A stretch of DNA of 64,000 nucleotides from Ekhidna sp051379705 (GTDB taxonomy: Bacteria > Bacteroidota > Bacteroidia > Cytophagales > Cyclobacteriaceae). Below, piece by piece: positions 8,659 through 16,437 of the stretch. The DNA lies in NCBI RefSeq assembly GCF_051379705.1, contig NZ_CP179868.1:2356001-2420000 (forward strand), read 5' to 3'. A program made the position numbers and the translations under genes. The notes under the pieces are model-generated. The model was not told the origin of the DNA, made no database searches, and was given only the letters and a program-made list of their open reading frames with translations. How positions within the stretch are numbered: position 1 is the stretch's first letter; each line of letters opens with the position of its first letter.

Positions 8659-9219
8659 TTACTTGTTTTCAGAATTGAAAATTCGCTTGTAGATCGGCTT
8701 CCTGTAAACGAACTGGAGCAAGAGTAAAGGATACATGAACGCGTCTGTCAGCAGCGTGCCCGTTGTATATGTAATGTCATCGATAATGATCGAATTCGAA
8801 TCAACTGCTTTCACCTCATGTACATGCTTCCATGATTTCAAGAAAAATGGAAGCTTCTCTCCGATATCAATAAAATACCATTGAATGTCAGATTCGTAAT
8901 CTTCAATGATGTTGCTCACCCATTGTTGTTTGAATAGCAGGAAATTTAATTCGAGCGCTACCTTATCGCCGGCCTTACATCCATCGAACTGAGCCAGTTT
9001 TACAGGAGGAAAAGGGGGATTGAGTTTTAGGAAAAGATCTTTGGTAAATCCGGCCTTCACTTTTTGCAGTGATACTGGAACTTTCGTTTTTATTGTGATT
9101 CTCACACCGTATTGAACCGATATGTGTTGAGAAAGTTTAAAATGAAATTTGAAGTGATTTTTAAATTGGGATCCGTACCGTAACTTCAATTCAATGAATG
9201 AGATGATCCGCTCTGCCAA
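8659..9219 (-). CDS. SRPBCC-family ligand-binding protein
   Basis: About 186 aa from the ATG at 9219, though the true start may be further in, because the first 30 residues overlap the divergent GNAT gene by 26 bp. The pattern LFLKLNPPFPPVKLAQFDGCKAGD, then WVSNIIEDY, WYFIDIGEKLPFFLKSWKHVHEV, and a closing IYKRIF fits the SRPBCC helix-grip fold that binds hydrophobic ligands in a deep cavity. Cytosolic, with no signal peptide. Ligand unknown. The start is uncertain and a TTG around residue 12 is an alternative. Confidence 0.7.
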   Translation of the reverse strand: MAERIISFIELKLRYGSQFKNHFKFHFKLSQHISVQYGVRITIKTKVPVSLQKVKAGFTKDLFLKLNPPFPPVKLAQFDGCKAGDKVALELNFLLFKQQWVSNIIEDYESDIQWYFIDIGEKLPFFLKSWKHVHEVKAVDSNSIIIDDITYTTGTLLTDAFMYPLLLLQFVYRKPIYKRIFNSENK

Positions 9220-9694
9220 ATCCCAAGACGCCTCCAGTGTTGTAGAAATCTACAATCACTACATTTTCCATTCGCATGCTACTTTCGAATTGGAACCTAT
9301 TTCTGCTAAGGAAATGGATATTAGAATAGACAAAGTCCAGAATGAATATAAACTCCCTTGGGTTGTTTTAGAGGTGGAAGGTCGAGTAATCGGCTATGCA
9401 TACGCTACACAATGGAAGGAGCGTGAAGCATATTCCAAGACCACCGAAACTTCAGTTTATCTGCACAAAGACCATGGAGGCAAAGGTTACGGGAAAAAGC
9501 TTTATACACATCTCCTGCATGAGCTGAAATCATTAGGATATCGTGCAATCATTGGAGGTATGTCTCTGCCCAACGAGCCCAGCCAGAGACTTCATGAAAA
9601 GCTTGGGTTCAAAAAAATCGGTCACTTCAAGGATGTAGGCTTCAAATTTGAGCGGTGGATTGATGTTGGCTATTGGGAACTGATTCTTGAATAG
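9194..9694 (+). CDS. GNAT N-acetyltransferase, phosphinothricin-acetyltransferase-like
   Basis: 166 aa. It opens MIRSAKSQDASSVVEIYNHYI, the start shared by the Pat/YncA (MnaT) group. The acetyl-CoA-binding motif A is VYLHKDHGGKGYGKKLYTHLL (about residues 92-112, containing the Gly-rich pyrophosphate loop). Residues near the end read LHEKLGFKKIGHFKDVGFKF. It would acetylate a small amine, for example an amino-acid analogue, using acetyl-CoA. The second Met (M4) is closer to the family start. It is divergent from the SRPBCC gene and 15 bp before the AraC-type regulator. Confidence 0.88.
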   Translation: MNEMIRSAKSQDASSVVEIYNHYIFHSHATFELEPISAKEMDIRIDKVQNEYKLPWVVLEVEGRVIGYAYATQWKEREAYSKTTETSVYLHKDHGGKGYGKKLYTHLLHELKSLGYRAIIGGMSLPNEPSQRLHEKLGFKKIGHFKDVGFKFERWIDVGYWELILE

Positions 9695-9709
9695 CTCGTA
9701 TCTTTAAAG

Positions 9710-10843
9710 ATGTCATTAGACCTGACCATTTCTGAAATAATTTATTTGTTCGCGGCATTTCATGGTGTATTTCTCGCCTCACTAATCGTAATAAAAAAAT
9801 CATTTCGAGAGAACGTATTCTTGTTTCTCTTGATCCTGCTTTTCTCTTTTTACCTCTTAGAGAATGTGATCTATTCTTCAGGATATATCATACAGATACC
9901 ACACTTATACTTCACTACGCTTCCTGTCATTTTTCTGATCGGCCCATTTTTCTATTTGTACATACGCTCTTCACTAAAAGGCGCCTCACTAAAAGCGGCA
10001 GATTTATTACATCTAGCTCCGTTTCTGTTTGAGTTTATTATTCTCATTCCATTTTATGCACTTGATGCAGCGGTTAAGGTGAGGGTGTATGAAATGAGCC
10101 AGCAATCATCGGGAGAGCCCGGGGAATTTAATGTCTATTTCTTCGGGTATCTGGTCTATATCTTCAGCACGCTCTTTTATGTCTACAGATCTTATCGACT
10201 TATAAAAGCGTCCGCCCAAAATGGAATGAAGGCGAAGGAAATGAAGAAGTATTTTGCCTTGAGAGAAGTATCTGTTGGATTCTTTTTCTATGTCCTAATT
10301 AGCATTTCATTGTCTGCACTGAGCTGGACCTCTCTCGACGTTCAAATGTTGTTTTTTCATGTAAACCTAACAAGCCTGACTATTCTGATTCATGCTATTG
10401 GCTACATTGCATTTTTAAGTCCTTCCCTGCTGGAATCCAACTTTAAGGCTTCCGATTATCAATACTCTGCCTTCGATGATGAGAAGATGAAGATGCTCCG
10501 CAATAAGCTTGACGAGTTATTTGTATCTTCAAAACCTTATCTTAAATCGGCGGTGTCTGCAAGTGATATTAGCAATTCATTGAACATCTCAAATCATGAA
10601 TTGTCCCAGCTGCTAAACGTAGGTCTAAACATCAGCTTTTACGATCTAATCAATCAGCACAGGATTGATCACGCAAAGGAATTGTTGCTTTCGAAAGAGT
10701 ACCAAAAGGCAAAAATTTTACACATCGCACTGGATAGCGGCTTCTCAAATAAGTCTTCTTTCCTGAGAAATTTCAAGAAGCTTACCACGCTTACGCCAAC
10801 GGAGTTTAAAAAGCTTCAGGAAAATCAGGTTCCAATCAATTGA
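9710..10843 (+). CDS. Membrane-bound AraC-family transcriptional regulator
   Basis: 377 aa. Residues 1-245 hold about seven hydrophobic helices. The C-terminal 105 residues are an AraC-type double helix-turn-helix, with the segments ISNSLNISNHELSQLLN, YDLINQHRIDHAKELL and IALDSGFSNKSSFLRNFKKLTTLTPTEFKK. This 7TM-AraC layout is frequent in Bacteroidota, where the membrane half is thought to sense an external or lipid signal. A gene for a secreted hydrolase-fold protein follows 51 bp downstream on the same strand and may be its target or sensory partner (inference). Confidence 0.88.
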   Translation: MSLDLTISEIIYLFAAFHGVFLASLIVIKKSFRENVFLFLLILLFSFYLLENVIYSSGYIIQIPHLYFTTLPVIFLIGPFFYLYIRSSLKGASLKAADLLHLAPFLFEFIILIPFYALDAAVKVRVYEMSQQSSGEPGEFNVYFFGYLVYIFSTLFYVYRSYRLIKASAQNGMKAKEMKKYFALREVSVGFFFYVLISISLSALSWTSLDVQMLFFHVNLTSLTILIHAIGYIAFLSPSLLESNFKASDYQYSAFDDEKMKMLRNKLDELFVSSKPYLKSAVSASDISNSLNISNHELSQLLNVGLNISFYDLINQHRIDHAKELLLSKEYQKAKILHIALDSGFSNKSSFLRNFKKLTTLTPTEFKKLQENQVPIN

Positions 10844-10894
10844 ATGAACCTTCCAGAGTAAATAACTCGCGTAGATTTCATACAAAAAAATGTT

Positions 10895-11890
10895 ATGAAA
10901 ATACTACTCAAGTACTGCTTGCTACTTCAACTTATTGGTTTTTCCGCCTTCGCACAAGAGACTAATAACCTTATTCACGAGGCTAATTATGTGACCAGTG
11001 AATGGGGTGAAGTAGGAGAGGTCAAGGAATTTGGATCAGGTGAGAAGACCATGATTCTGCTTCCAGGCTGGGGGTTTGACTGGACGATCTTTGAAGGCTT
11101 CATCGCAGCTTATGAAGACAAATTCAAAATTTATGCGATTACAATTCCTGGATTTGGATCAACGACTGCTCCTGCTATGCCTGAAAACAATGACAATTAT
11201 TCAGACACGCAATGGACCAATGGAATCCTTAAAGGGATCACTAATCTGATGGATGAGAAAGGAATTGAGAAAGCTACTATAGTCAGCTATTTCACTTACA
11301 GCAATTTGATCGCGACCCGACTGGCGCTAGACCTGCCGGAAAGAATTGAAAATGTAATTATCATCAGTGGGATGGCGAAGTTCACCAGCAATTATGTCCC
11401 GTATGAGCCAAGCTCTCTACAGCAACGGATCTATTATATAGAGAAATCATTGGCACCACAGTGGTTTAAGACTGTGAGCAAAGAAACATGGGACTCTGGC
11501 AATTTTCATCCGGAAGTTTTCACCAAAGACTCTATCGCTGCAAAGAAATATTGGAACCAAATGTCTGCGGTGCCAATACCAACAATGGTGAGGTATCTGT
11601 GTGAGTTCTACTGTACGGATCTAAGTCTGGAATATGAAAACCTGAAAGTTCCTGTTTTGGTAGTCATGCCATCATTCACTAATGAAGTGTTATATGACCC
11701 GAAGACATCTTATGCGGCATCATTTTTTCATTACAGCTGGCTGGGAGCAAAGCCGGCAAGTCAAAATATTGCCATTGTCGCGGTAACAGATAGCAATGCC
11801 TTCATTGTGGATGATCAGCCAAAAAAACTCTTCCAGATAGTAAATGAATTTCTTGCAGGTAAGCTCAATCGCTTTCAGGTAGTCAGGTAG
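10895..11890 (+). CDS. Secreted alpha/beta-hydrolase-fold protein, catalytic triad apparently lost
   Basis: 331 aa with a signal peptide ending ...FSAFAQ (residue 21). The fold is recognisable from ILLPGWGFDWTIFE (53-66, oxyanion-loop strand), ITIPGFG and LALDLPERI. The nucleophile elbow, normally GxSxG, reads S131-Y-F-T-Y-S-N, with no serine flanked by glycines. The usual catalytic His (GHF) is N301-A302-F303. The acid strand (VLVVMPSFTNEVLYDP) lacks the expected Asp position. It is therefore probably a pseudoenzyme, perhaps binding a ligand in the periplasm. The reading frame is intact and follows a membrane AraC regulator. Alternative: a diverged enzyme with a shifted triad. Confidence 0.75.
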   Translation: MKILLKYCLLLQLIGFSAFAQETNNLIHEANYVTSEWGEVGEVKEFGSGEKTMILLPGWGFDWTIFEGFIAAYEDKFKIYAITIPGFGSTTAPAMPENNDNYSDTQWTNGILKGITNLMDEKGIEKATIVSYFTYSNLIATRLALDLPERIENVIIISGMAKFTSNYVPYEPSSLQQRIYYIEKSLAPQWFKTVSKETWDSGNFHPEVFTKDSIAAKKYWNQMSAVPIPTMVRYLCEFYCTDLSLEYENLKVPVLVVMPSFTNEVLYDPKTSYAASFFHYSWLGAKPASQNIAIVAVTDSNAFIVDDQPKKLFQIVNEFLAGKLNRFQVVR

Positions 11891-11929
11891 CATATTTGAT
11901 GGAGGGTTCAGAAGATTGAACCCTCTTAA

Positions 11930-12850
11930 TCAATTAGAAAGTGACCTTACAAACTCCGGAGTAACTGCTTCACCTTTAAAGAAGTCTCCTTTCAGGCCTT
12001 TGCTCAATCCCCAGCGATGAATCCAAGAGATGCCCCAGTCGTCAAATCGAGTGACTTCTAGCTGATAACCAGGATCCTTCAGTGCTTCCTGCTGGGTTAT
12101 AAAGTCATAACCTTTCTCTTTATAGATGTCCAATAGCTCATCTAGATAGTGCGCATTTAGCAGATTGGCATGAATAAGAAGAATGTGATCCATATTTCTT
12201 CCCAATAGATCATTGGATGCCTTTTCATAATATTCCTGTTGTACGGTCATGTAATTCAAATACGATTCTGCTACTTTCTTTGCTAGCTCTTTGTTTCCTT
12301 TTCTGAGGGCAACCGCATAAGCTTTTGCGAATAAATATTCTTCATTGTCAATTGTTACAGGTGCTTCGATGTATCCATTTGATTGAAGAAACTCTTTTAG
12401 TGTATTGCTAGTCTCTTTTGTCGCACCGCTTCTGAGATATGGATGCCGAAAGTATTTTATTTCCGTACCGTATTTTTCAGCCAGCGGCTTTATGATTTGC
12501 TCACCTTTCAAGACATCCTCTCCAAATGATTTCAAATCATTGTTGTGATAATTCATGTGAGAGAATGAATGATTGCCAAGTTCCAAACCGGCTTTGAGCC
12601 ATTGCTCCAGATATGCTACTCTTTCCTCATCCAGCACTCCGTTTTTGTAGAGTTTGCCTTCGTTTACATATCCGATGGCTGGAACTTCATATTTCACGAA
12701 AGTCTCAAGCAATCCACGGGTAATTTCTGCTCGATTGTTTAGGCCATAATGAACGGCCGGAAGATCATCAACCGTGATAGACATGCGCCGATTTTGTGCT
12801 TCGCAGTATGCAAGAAAACCACTAAGAATGATGAATAATATTGCCTTCAT
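11930..12850 (-). CDS. Secreted polysaccharide deacetylase family protein
   Basis: 306 aa with a signal peptide (cleavage near CEAQ, residue 19). NodB homology motifs are present: TVDD (D28, D29; catalytic base and metal), HSFSH (H94 and H98; metal ligands), RHPYLRSG, and LLIHAN near residue 226. These metal-dependent enzymes remove N- or O-acetyl groups from chitooligosaccharides, peptidoglycan or xylan. The C-terminal extension with FDDWGISWIHRW is characteristic of a Bacteroidota subgroup. Its promoter region carries the palindrome repeated from 1057-1078. It lies downstream of the PadR/permease operon on the same strand (53 bp). Confidence 0.88.
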   Translation of the reverse strand: MKAILFIILSGFLAYCEAQNRRMSITVDDLPAVHYGLNNRAEITRGLLETFVKYEVPAIGYVNEGKLYKNGVLDEERVAYLEQWLKAGLELGNHSFSHMNYHNNDLKSFGEDVLKGEQIIKPLAEKYGTEIKYFRHPYLRSGATKETSNTLKEFLQSNGYIEAPVTIDNEEYLFAKAYAVALRKGNKELAKKVAESYLNYMTVQQEYYEKASNDLLGRNMDHILLIHANLLNAHYLDELLDIYKEKGYDFITQQEALKDPGYQLEVTRFDDWGISWIHRWGLSKGLKGDFFKGEAVTPEFVRSLSN

Positions 12851-12859
12851 TCCGCAATT

Positions 12860-12890
12860 ATAACTATAAATATAGTCTTATAACTATTTG
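12860..12890. promoter_or_regulatory. Tandem palindromic operator-like sites before the deacetylase
   Basis: ATAACTATAAATATAGT (12860-12876; core ACTATA-AA-TATAGT) is identical over 17 bases to part of the palindrome at 1057-1078. A degenerate second copy, TAACTATTTGAATAGTA, follows at 12881-12897. The first site ends 9 bp from the deacetylase ATG. Recurrence at equal promoter-proximal positions suggests one regulator serves both genes. Confidence 0.5.
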
Positions 12891-12903
12891 AATAGTAGCA
12901 ATA

Positions 12904-15510
12904 TTATTCTGACCTTAATGCGTCCACCGGATTTCCCAGTGAAGCTCGTATGGAATGATAACTCACAGTGCTAAGAGCTATTAGAAGACCAGCAATTGCG
13001 GCAGTGACATACATCCACCAGGTAATTTCAATGCGATATTCATAGTTTTCCAACCACACGTTGAGCAAGGAGGTGGAGACAGGTATCGCGATTACACAGG
13101 CTATGAAAACCAAAAGCGTAATATCTTTTGAAAGGAGTCGCCATAAAGTAGGCACTGAGGCACCTAAAACTTTTCTAATTCCGATTTCTTTTGTTCGTTG
13201 CTCCACCATAAAGGCTGACAAGCCAAACAAGCCAAGGCAGCTGATTAAAATAGCCAGCACACTGAAAAAGGTTGCCAGGCTTCCAATCTTCTCTTCTTCA
13301 CGGAATTTTCTAGCATATTGATCATCAACAAATTCGTAGTTGAATGGGTGGCCTGGTAAAACTTCTTTAAATGCTTCCTCAATTTCAGGAAGCACCTCAA
13401 CATAAGAACTTCCCTTCTTCAATCGCATGAATGCATACTCCTCTGAATCGCTATGAAATAGCATGAGTGGCCTTGGAGATTCGTATGGAGACCCTTTTAT
13501 CATATCTTTCACCACTCCTATGATGGTATATGCTCTGTCGCGACCGTCCCATCCAAAACCTTCATAAGACACAAGTCTTTTTCCTATTGGATTTTCAAGT
13601 CTCATTTGCTCCACTGCAGATTGGCTAACAATCACATTCTGACTCTCATCTCCCTCTGTTCTTGAAAAATCTCTCCCCAGCAGGAGTGTCCATTTAGTAG
13701 CTTTCCCATACTCTGGCGTTACATATATGGTATTAAATGAAATTGGATAGGATTTATCATTTCCTTCAAGGCGAAAGCCATCATTGTTTCCAAGAGTGTT
13801 CATCAGTGGATAGTTGGCTGAGGCCATCTCTTCCACATAGCCAGTATTCAGAATCTCTTCACGAAGTATATCGAACTTTTTATAGTACTCTCCAGAGCGA
13901 CCTCTTGCCACAATTAAGTCTGATTGATCATATCCAACAGGCCGAGCTTTGGCATGTTGTATTTGCTGATGAATTGTAAGCATTCCTATCATTAACAACA
14001 TGGAAATCGCAAATTGGAAAACAACAAGCGACTGTCTCAATCTAACGTTTGACTTGCCTTGCTTGATAGATGAAGTCAATGCCTTCAGTGGGCTAAAAGA
14101 CGATAAGAGCAGTGCCGGATAACTACCAGCGATTATTGCCGAAAACAAGGTGAATAAAACACCTGATAACCAAAAGAGCGGATCGCTCCAAGGGAGGCTT
14201 AAGTCTTTATCAGAAATGCCGTTAAACCAGGGAAGTATTAGCCAGACAATAAAAATAGTTAGGACGAAGGATACTGTCGCATATAAGATTGATTCGGAAA
14301 GAAATTGCGAGATCAGTTGTTTCCTTCTGGAGCCCACCGTCTTTCTAATTCCCACTTCTTTTCCTCTTAGCTGGTAGCGAGCGGTATTCAAATTCATGAA
14401 ATTGATACAAGCAAGTAGTAATACGAATATTCCAATGATGGCATATAGCCTGACGAACGTTATACGGCTACTTGACTTTTGGATACCATCCTCAAAACTG
14501 GAATTCAAGTGCCAATCTTTCATCGGCAGAAGCAAAAGATCCATGGGTTCTTCAGAATCAATGTTTCTATTCAGTTCATCTTTTATCAATGCGGATGCCT
14601 CTTTATAATCGACTTCTTCATTTAGCGTTGCATATATTTTTGTATTGTAGTTGTTCCAAGTAGCAGGGCGTTCTTCATTGTAAACAAGCTCCATAGATAG
14701 CATAAACTCCATGTCACCAAATGTTGAGTTAAGCGGCAAATCTGCGTACACCCCATTCACCATGAGTTGAGTACTTGTATTTATTTGTACCATTTCACCA
14801 ATCGGATTTTTATCTCTAAAAAGCGTTTCTGCAAGTGATTCTGACAATAAGATTGCATCACTACTTTCAAGGGAAGCTTGCCCCGCAACAATATCTAATG
14901 ATAGTATGGCAGGAGCATCAGGAGAGAAGAAATATCCCAAACGTTCCAATGATTGTTTTCCTACGGTCAACACTAAGGCTCTATTGCGGTAGAAAGTAAT
15001 CGCGACCTTATTAAATAGGGTTGGATAGGTCTGCTCTAGGTGATCTCCCAGCTTACTTACCTGTGAGCTATTTACGTATGTTTTGCCATCTTCTTTATCC
15101 TTCCTTAAAACCTGTACAATGCTGTCGTAGTTTTTATGGTATTGGTTGAAAGTAAGTTCGTCATGTATCCATAGACCAATAAGAATGGCGACAGTCATGC
15201 CCATAGCAAGACCACCAATATTGATCGCCGAGAATACTTTGTTTTTAATCAGTACTCGATAACTGATTTTGAAATTGTGCTTAATCATAGTCGGAATAAT
15301 TGAGTTTGACTTAAAAAATTTGAAGGCAAAAGGTCTTAGATAATTGAAGACCTGATACAAATAGTTGAGCTTCGCTCTTCTCAATGATTTTTTTTCTATA
15401 GTCCGGTAGAATTTTTCATCGAGATCGCCTAATACTTCTTCTGCTAAACCCTCTTTCAGAAAGAGGAGCAAAAATTTCTCGGCTAGTTTCGGTGGCTCAG
15501 GATTTTTCAC
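12904..15510 (-). CDS. FtsX/MacB-type ABC transporter permease, PadR-linked (1)
   Basis: 868 aa. The N-terminal permease-prefix domain (about residues 1-90, EEVLGDLDEKFYRT) is found in permeases paired with PadR. It is followed by two MacB-type units, each a periplasmic core domain plus FtsX helices. Conserved FtsX segments are NLNTARYQLRGKEVGIRKTVGSRRKQLISQFL (with the RKxxGxxR pattern) and VEQRTKEIGIRKVLGASVPTLW; it ends GNPVDALRSE. Such proteins work with a separate ATPase in lipoprotein or antimicrobial-peptide handling. No ATPase gene is linked. It overlaps the PadR gene stop by 4 bp, so the two are cotranslated. Confidence 0.88.
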   Translation of the reverse strand: MKNPEPPKLAEKFLLLFLKEGLAEEVLGDLDEKFYRTIEKKSLRRAKLNYLYQVFNYLRPFAFKFFKSNSIIPTMIKHNFKISYRVLIKNKVFSAINIGGLAMGMTVAILIGLWIHDELTFNQYHKNYDSIVQVLRKDKEDGKTYVNSSQVSKLGDHLEQTYPTLFNKVAITFYRNRALVLTVGKQSLERLGYFFSPDAPAILSLDIVAGQASLESSDAILLSESLAETLFRDKNPIGEMVQINTSTQLMVNGVYADLPLNSTFGDMEFMLSMELVYNEERPATWNNYNTKIYATLNEEVDYKEASALIKDELNRNIDSEEPMDLLLLPMKDWHLNSSFEDGIQKSSSRITFVRLYAIIGIFVLLLACINFMNLNTARYQLRGKEVGIRKTVGSRRKQLISQFLSESILYATVSFVLTIFIVWLILPWFNGISDKDLSLPWSDPLFWLSGVLFTLFSAIIAGSYPALLLSSFSPLKALTSSIKQGKSNVRLRQSLVVFQFAISMLLMIGMLTIHQQIQHAKARPVGYDQSDLIVARGRSGEYYKKFDILREEILNTGYVEEMASANYPLMNTLGNNDGFRLEGNDKSYPISFNTIYVTPEYGKATKWTLLLGRDFSRTEGDESQNVIVSQSAVEQMRLENPIGKRLVSYEGFGWDGRDRAYTIIGVVKDMIKGSPYESPRPLMLFHSDSEEYAFMRLKKGSSYVEVLPEIEEAFKEVLPGHPFNYEFVDDQYARKFREEEKIGSLATFFSVLAILISCLGLFGLSAFMVEQRTKEIGIRKVLGASVPTLWRLLSKDITLLVFIACVIAIPVSTSLLNVWLENYEYRIEITWWMYVTAAIAGLLIALSTVSYHSIRASLGNPVDALRSE

Positions 15511-15854
15511 CCAAATACAAAATTGAGCTTACCATTTGCGAATGCCGGAAACTGGTTCCATAGATTCAATTTTAATTCGCGCGAGATTTCAAGCGCACGT
15601 TGGCCTTCAGCTGTGATCTTGTAGATCCTTTTCCTTCTTCCTCCACGCTCAGCAGATCCTGCAGCCATCTCAGATGTAAGAAAACCTTTGTCTTCAATGC
15701 GGCTAAGGGTAGAATGTACAGCACCAATAGAAACTGGTCGTTTGGTTTGTGTCTCGAACTCTTCAGCAATTTTGAATGCATATGCTTCATCGCCAAGAAT
15801 ACCTACAAGTAAAAGAATGGTCTCCTCAAAGTCGCCTAGTTTACTTTCTTTCAT
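15507..15854 (-). CDS. PadR-family transcriptional regulator (1)
   Basis: 115 aa winged-helix repressor. GDFEETILLLVGILGDEAYAFKI begins the fold, IGAVHSTLSRIEDKGFL is the recognition helix with the start of the wing, and AERGGRRKRIYKITAEGQRAL completes the wing. The lead gene of an operon with the permease (4-bp overlap). An inverted repeat with 11-bp arms at 15870-15906 covers its promoter, so autorepression is likely. Close paralogue of the regulator at 48795, which has the same operator. Confidence 0.92.
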   Translation of the reverse strand: MKESKLGDFEETILLLVGILGDEAYAFKIAEEFETQTKRPVSIGAVHSTLSRIEDKGFLTSEMAAGSAERGGRRKRIYKITAEGQRALEISRELKLNLWNQFPAFANGKLNFVFG

Positions 15855-15869
15855 GATGTTACTAAATTA

Positions 15870-15906
15870 TAGAACAAATATACGGAAGTAAATTTTATTT
15901 GTTCTA
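15870..15906. promoter_or_regulatory. PadR operator/promoter, 11-bp inverted repeat with 15-nt spacer
   Basis: TAGAACAAATA (15870-15880) and TATTTGTTCTA (15896-15906) are exact inverted arms separated by 15 nt. On the minus strand the element contains TATATTTG (15882-15875), a TAnnTTTG -7 box 20 nt before the padR ATG. The same arms, with one mismatch and the same 15-nt spacing, precede the PadR gene at 48795, with an 18-nt identical block (TCCGTATATTTGTTCTAT). Confidence 0.65.
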
Positions 15907-15942
15907 CATTTTAGTAGTAGATCAGATTTTATTCGTTTTTGA

Positions 15943-16095
15943 GCGATTCAGTACTTCGAGAATGAGAATCCGCTGAATCAAGTGGTAAAGATTGGTGATC
16001 AGCGCAAAACAATTGTAGGTGTAAGCGCCAACCTAATTCAATCTGTCTATCAGGATGTTGAAGATGATCCTGTTGTTGGATTGAGAGACGACTAA
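15943..16095 (+). pseudogene. Orphan 3' gene fragment (50 codons)
   Basis: An open frame directly after TGA at 15940-15942 has no start codon and ends at TAA 16093-16095. The translation has protein-like character: YFENENPLNQVVKIGDQR, then KTIVGVSANLIQSVYQD, then an acidic tail VEDDPVVGLRDD. It looks like the C-terminal end of a protein whose 5' part was lost when the PadR promoter region was placed upstream. The parent family is not recognised. It could also be chance. Confidence 0.35.
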
Positions 16096-16113
16096 CCTTA
16101 AACGACGGGAGGT

Positions 16114-16284
16114 TTATTGAATGCCTCCCTTGGCTACCATCTGGCGCTGAACTTTCAGCGCTTGTTTTTGCTTTTCCATACTTTCTTCAGGATTTGATTT
16201 GGAAAGCACATACGCTTCGTGCATCAGTCTGTCGTACTGTCTTTGCAGAGATGGCATACTGGACTTTTTAAAAAACCTTAACAT
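16114..16284 (-). CDS. Lacal_2735/DUF6435-type mini-protein (copy 2)
   Basis: 56 aa, read directly from the minus strand: starts MLRFFKKSSMPSLQRQYDRL and ends MVAKGGIQ. It has the same plan as the 54-aa protein at 8275-8439 (FFK start, SLQ, YD-LM-EAY, SNPE, Gln/Lys-rich tail), so the two are paralogues 7.7 kb apart. Probably cytosolic and helical. Upstream lies a 153-bp gap shared with the divergent glnS. Function is not established. Confidence 0.78.
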   Translation of the reverse strand: MLRFFKKSSMPSLQRQYDRLMHEAYVLSKSNPEESMEKQKQALKVQRQMVAKGGIQ

Positions 16285-16437
16285 AGACTCAATTCGATTT
16301 TAAATAACACATCAATGCCACTTTAGACGGTATGTTGTTAAAAAACTTGCTTTGTTTTTTCACCAAATATGTTGATCTCGATGAAGGATAGATTTTGACT
16401 GATCATTCCGCTACTTTTGCACACTAATTTTCATTCT

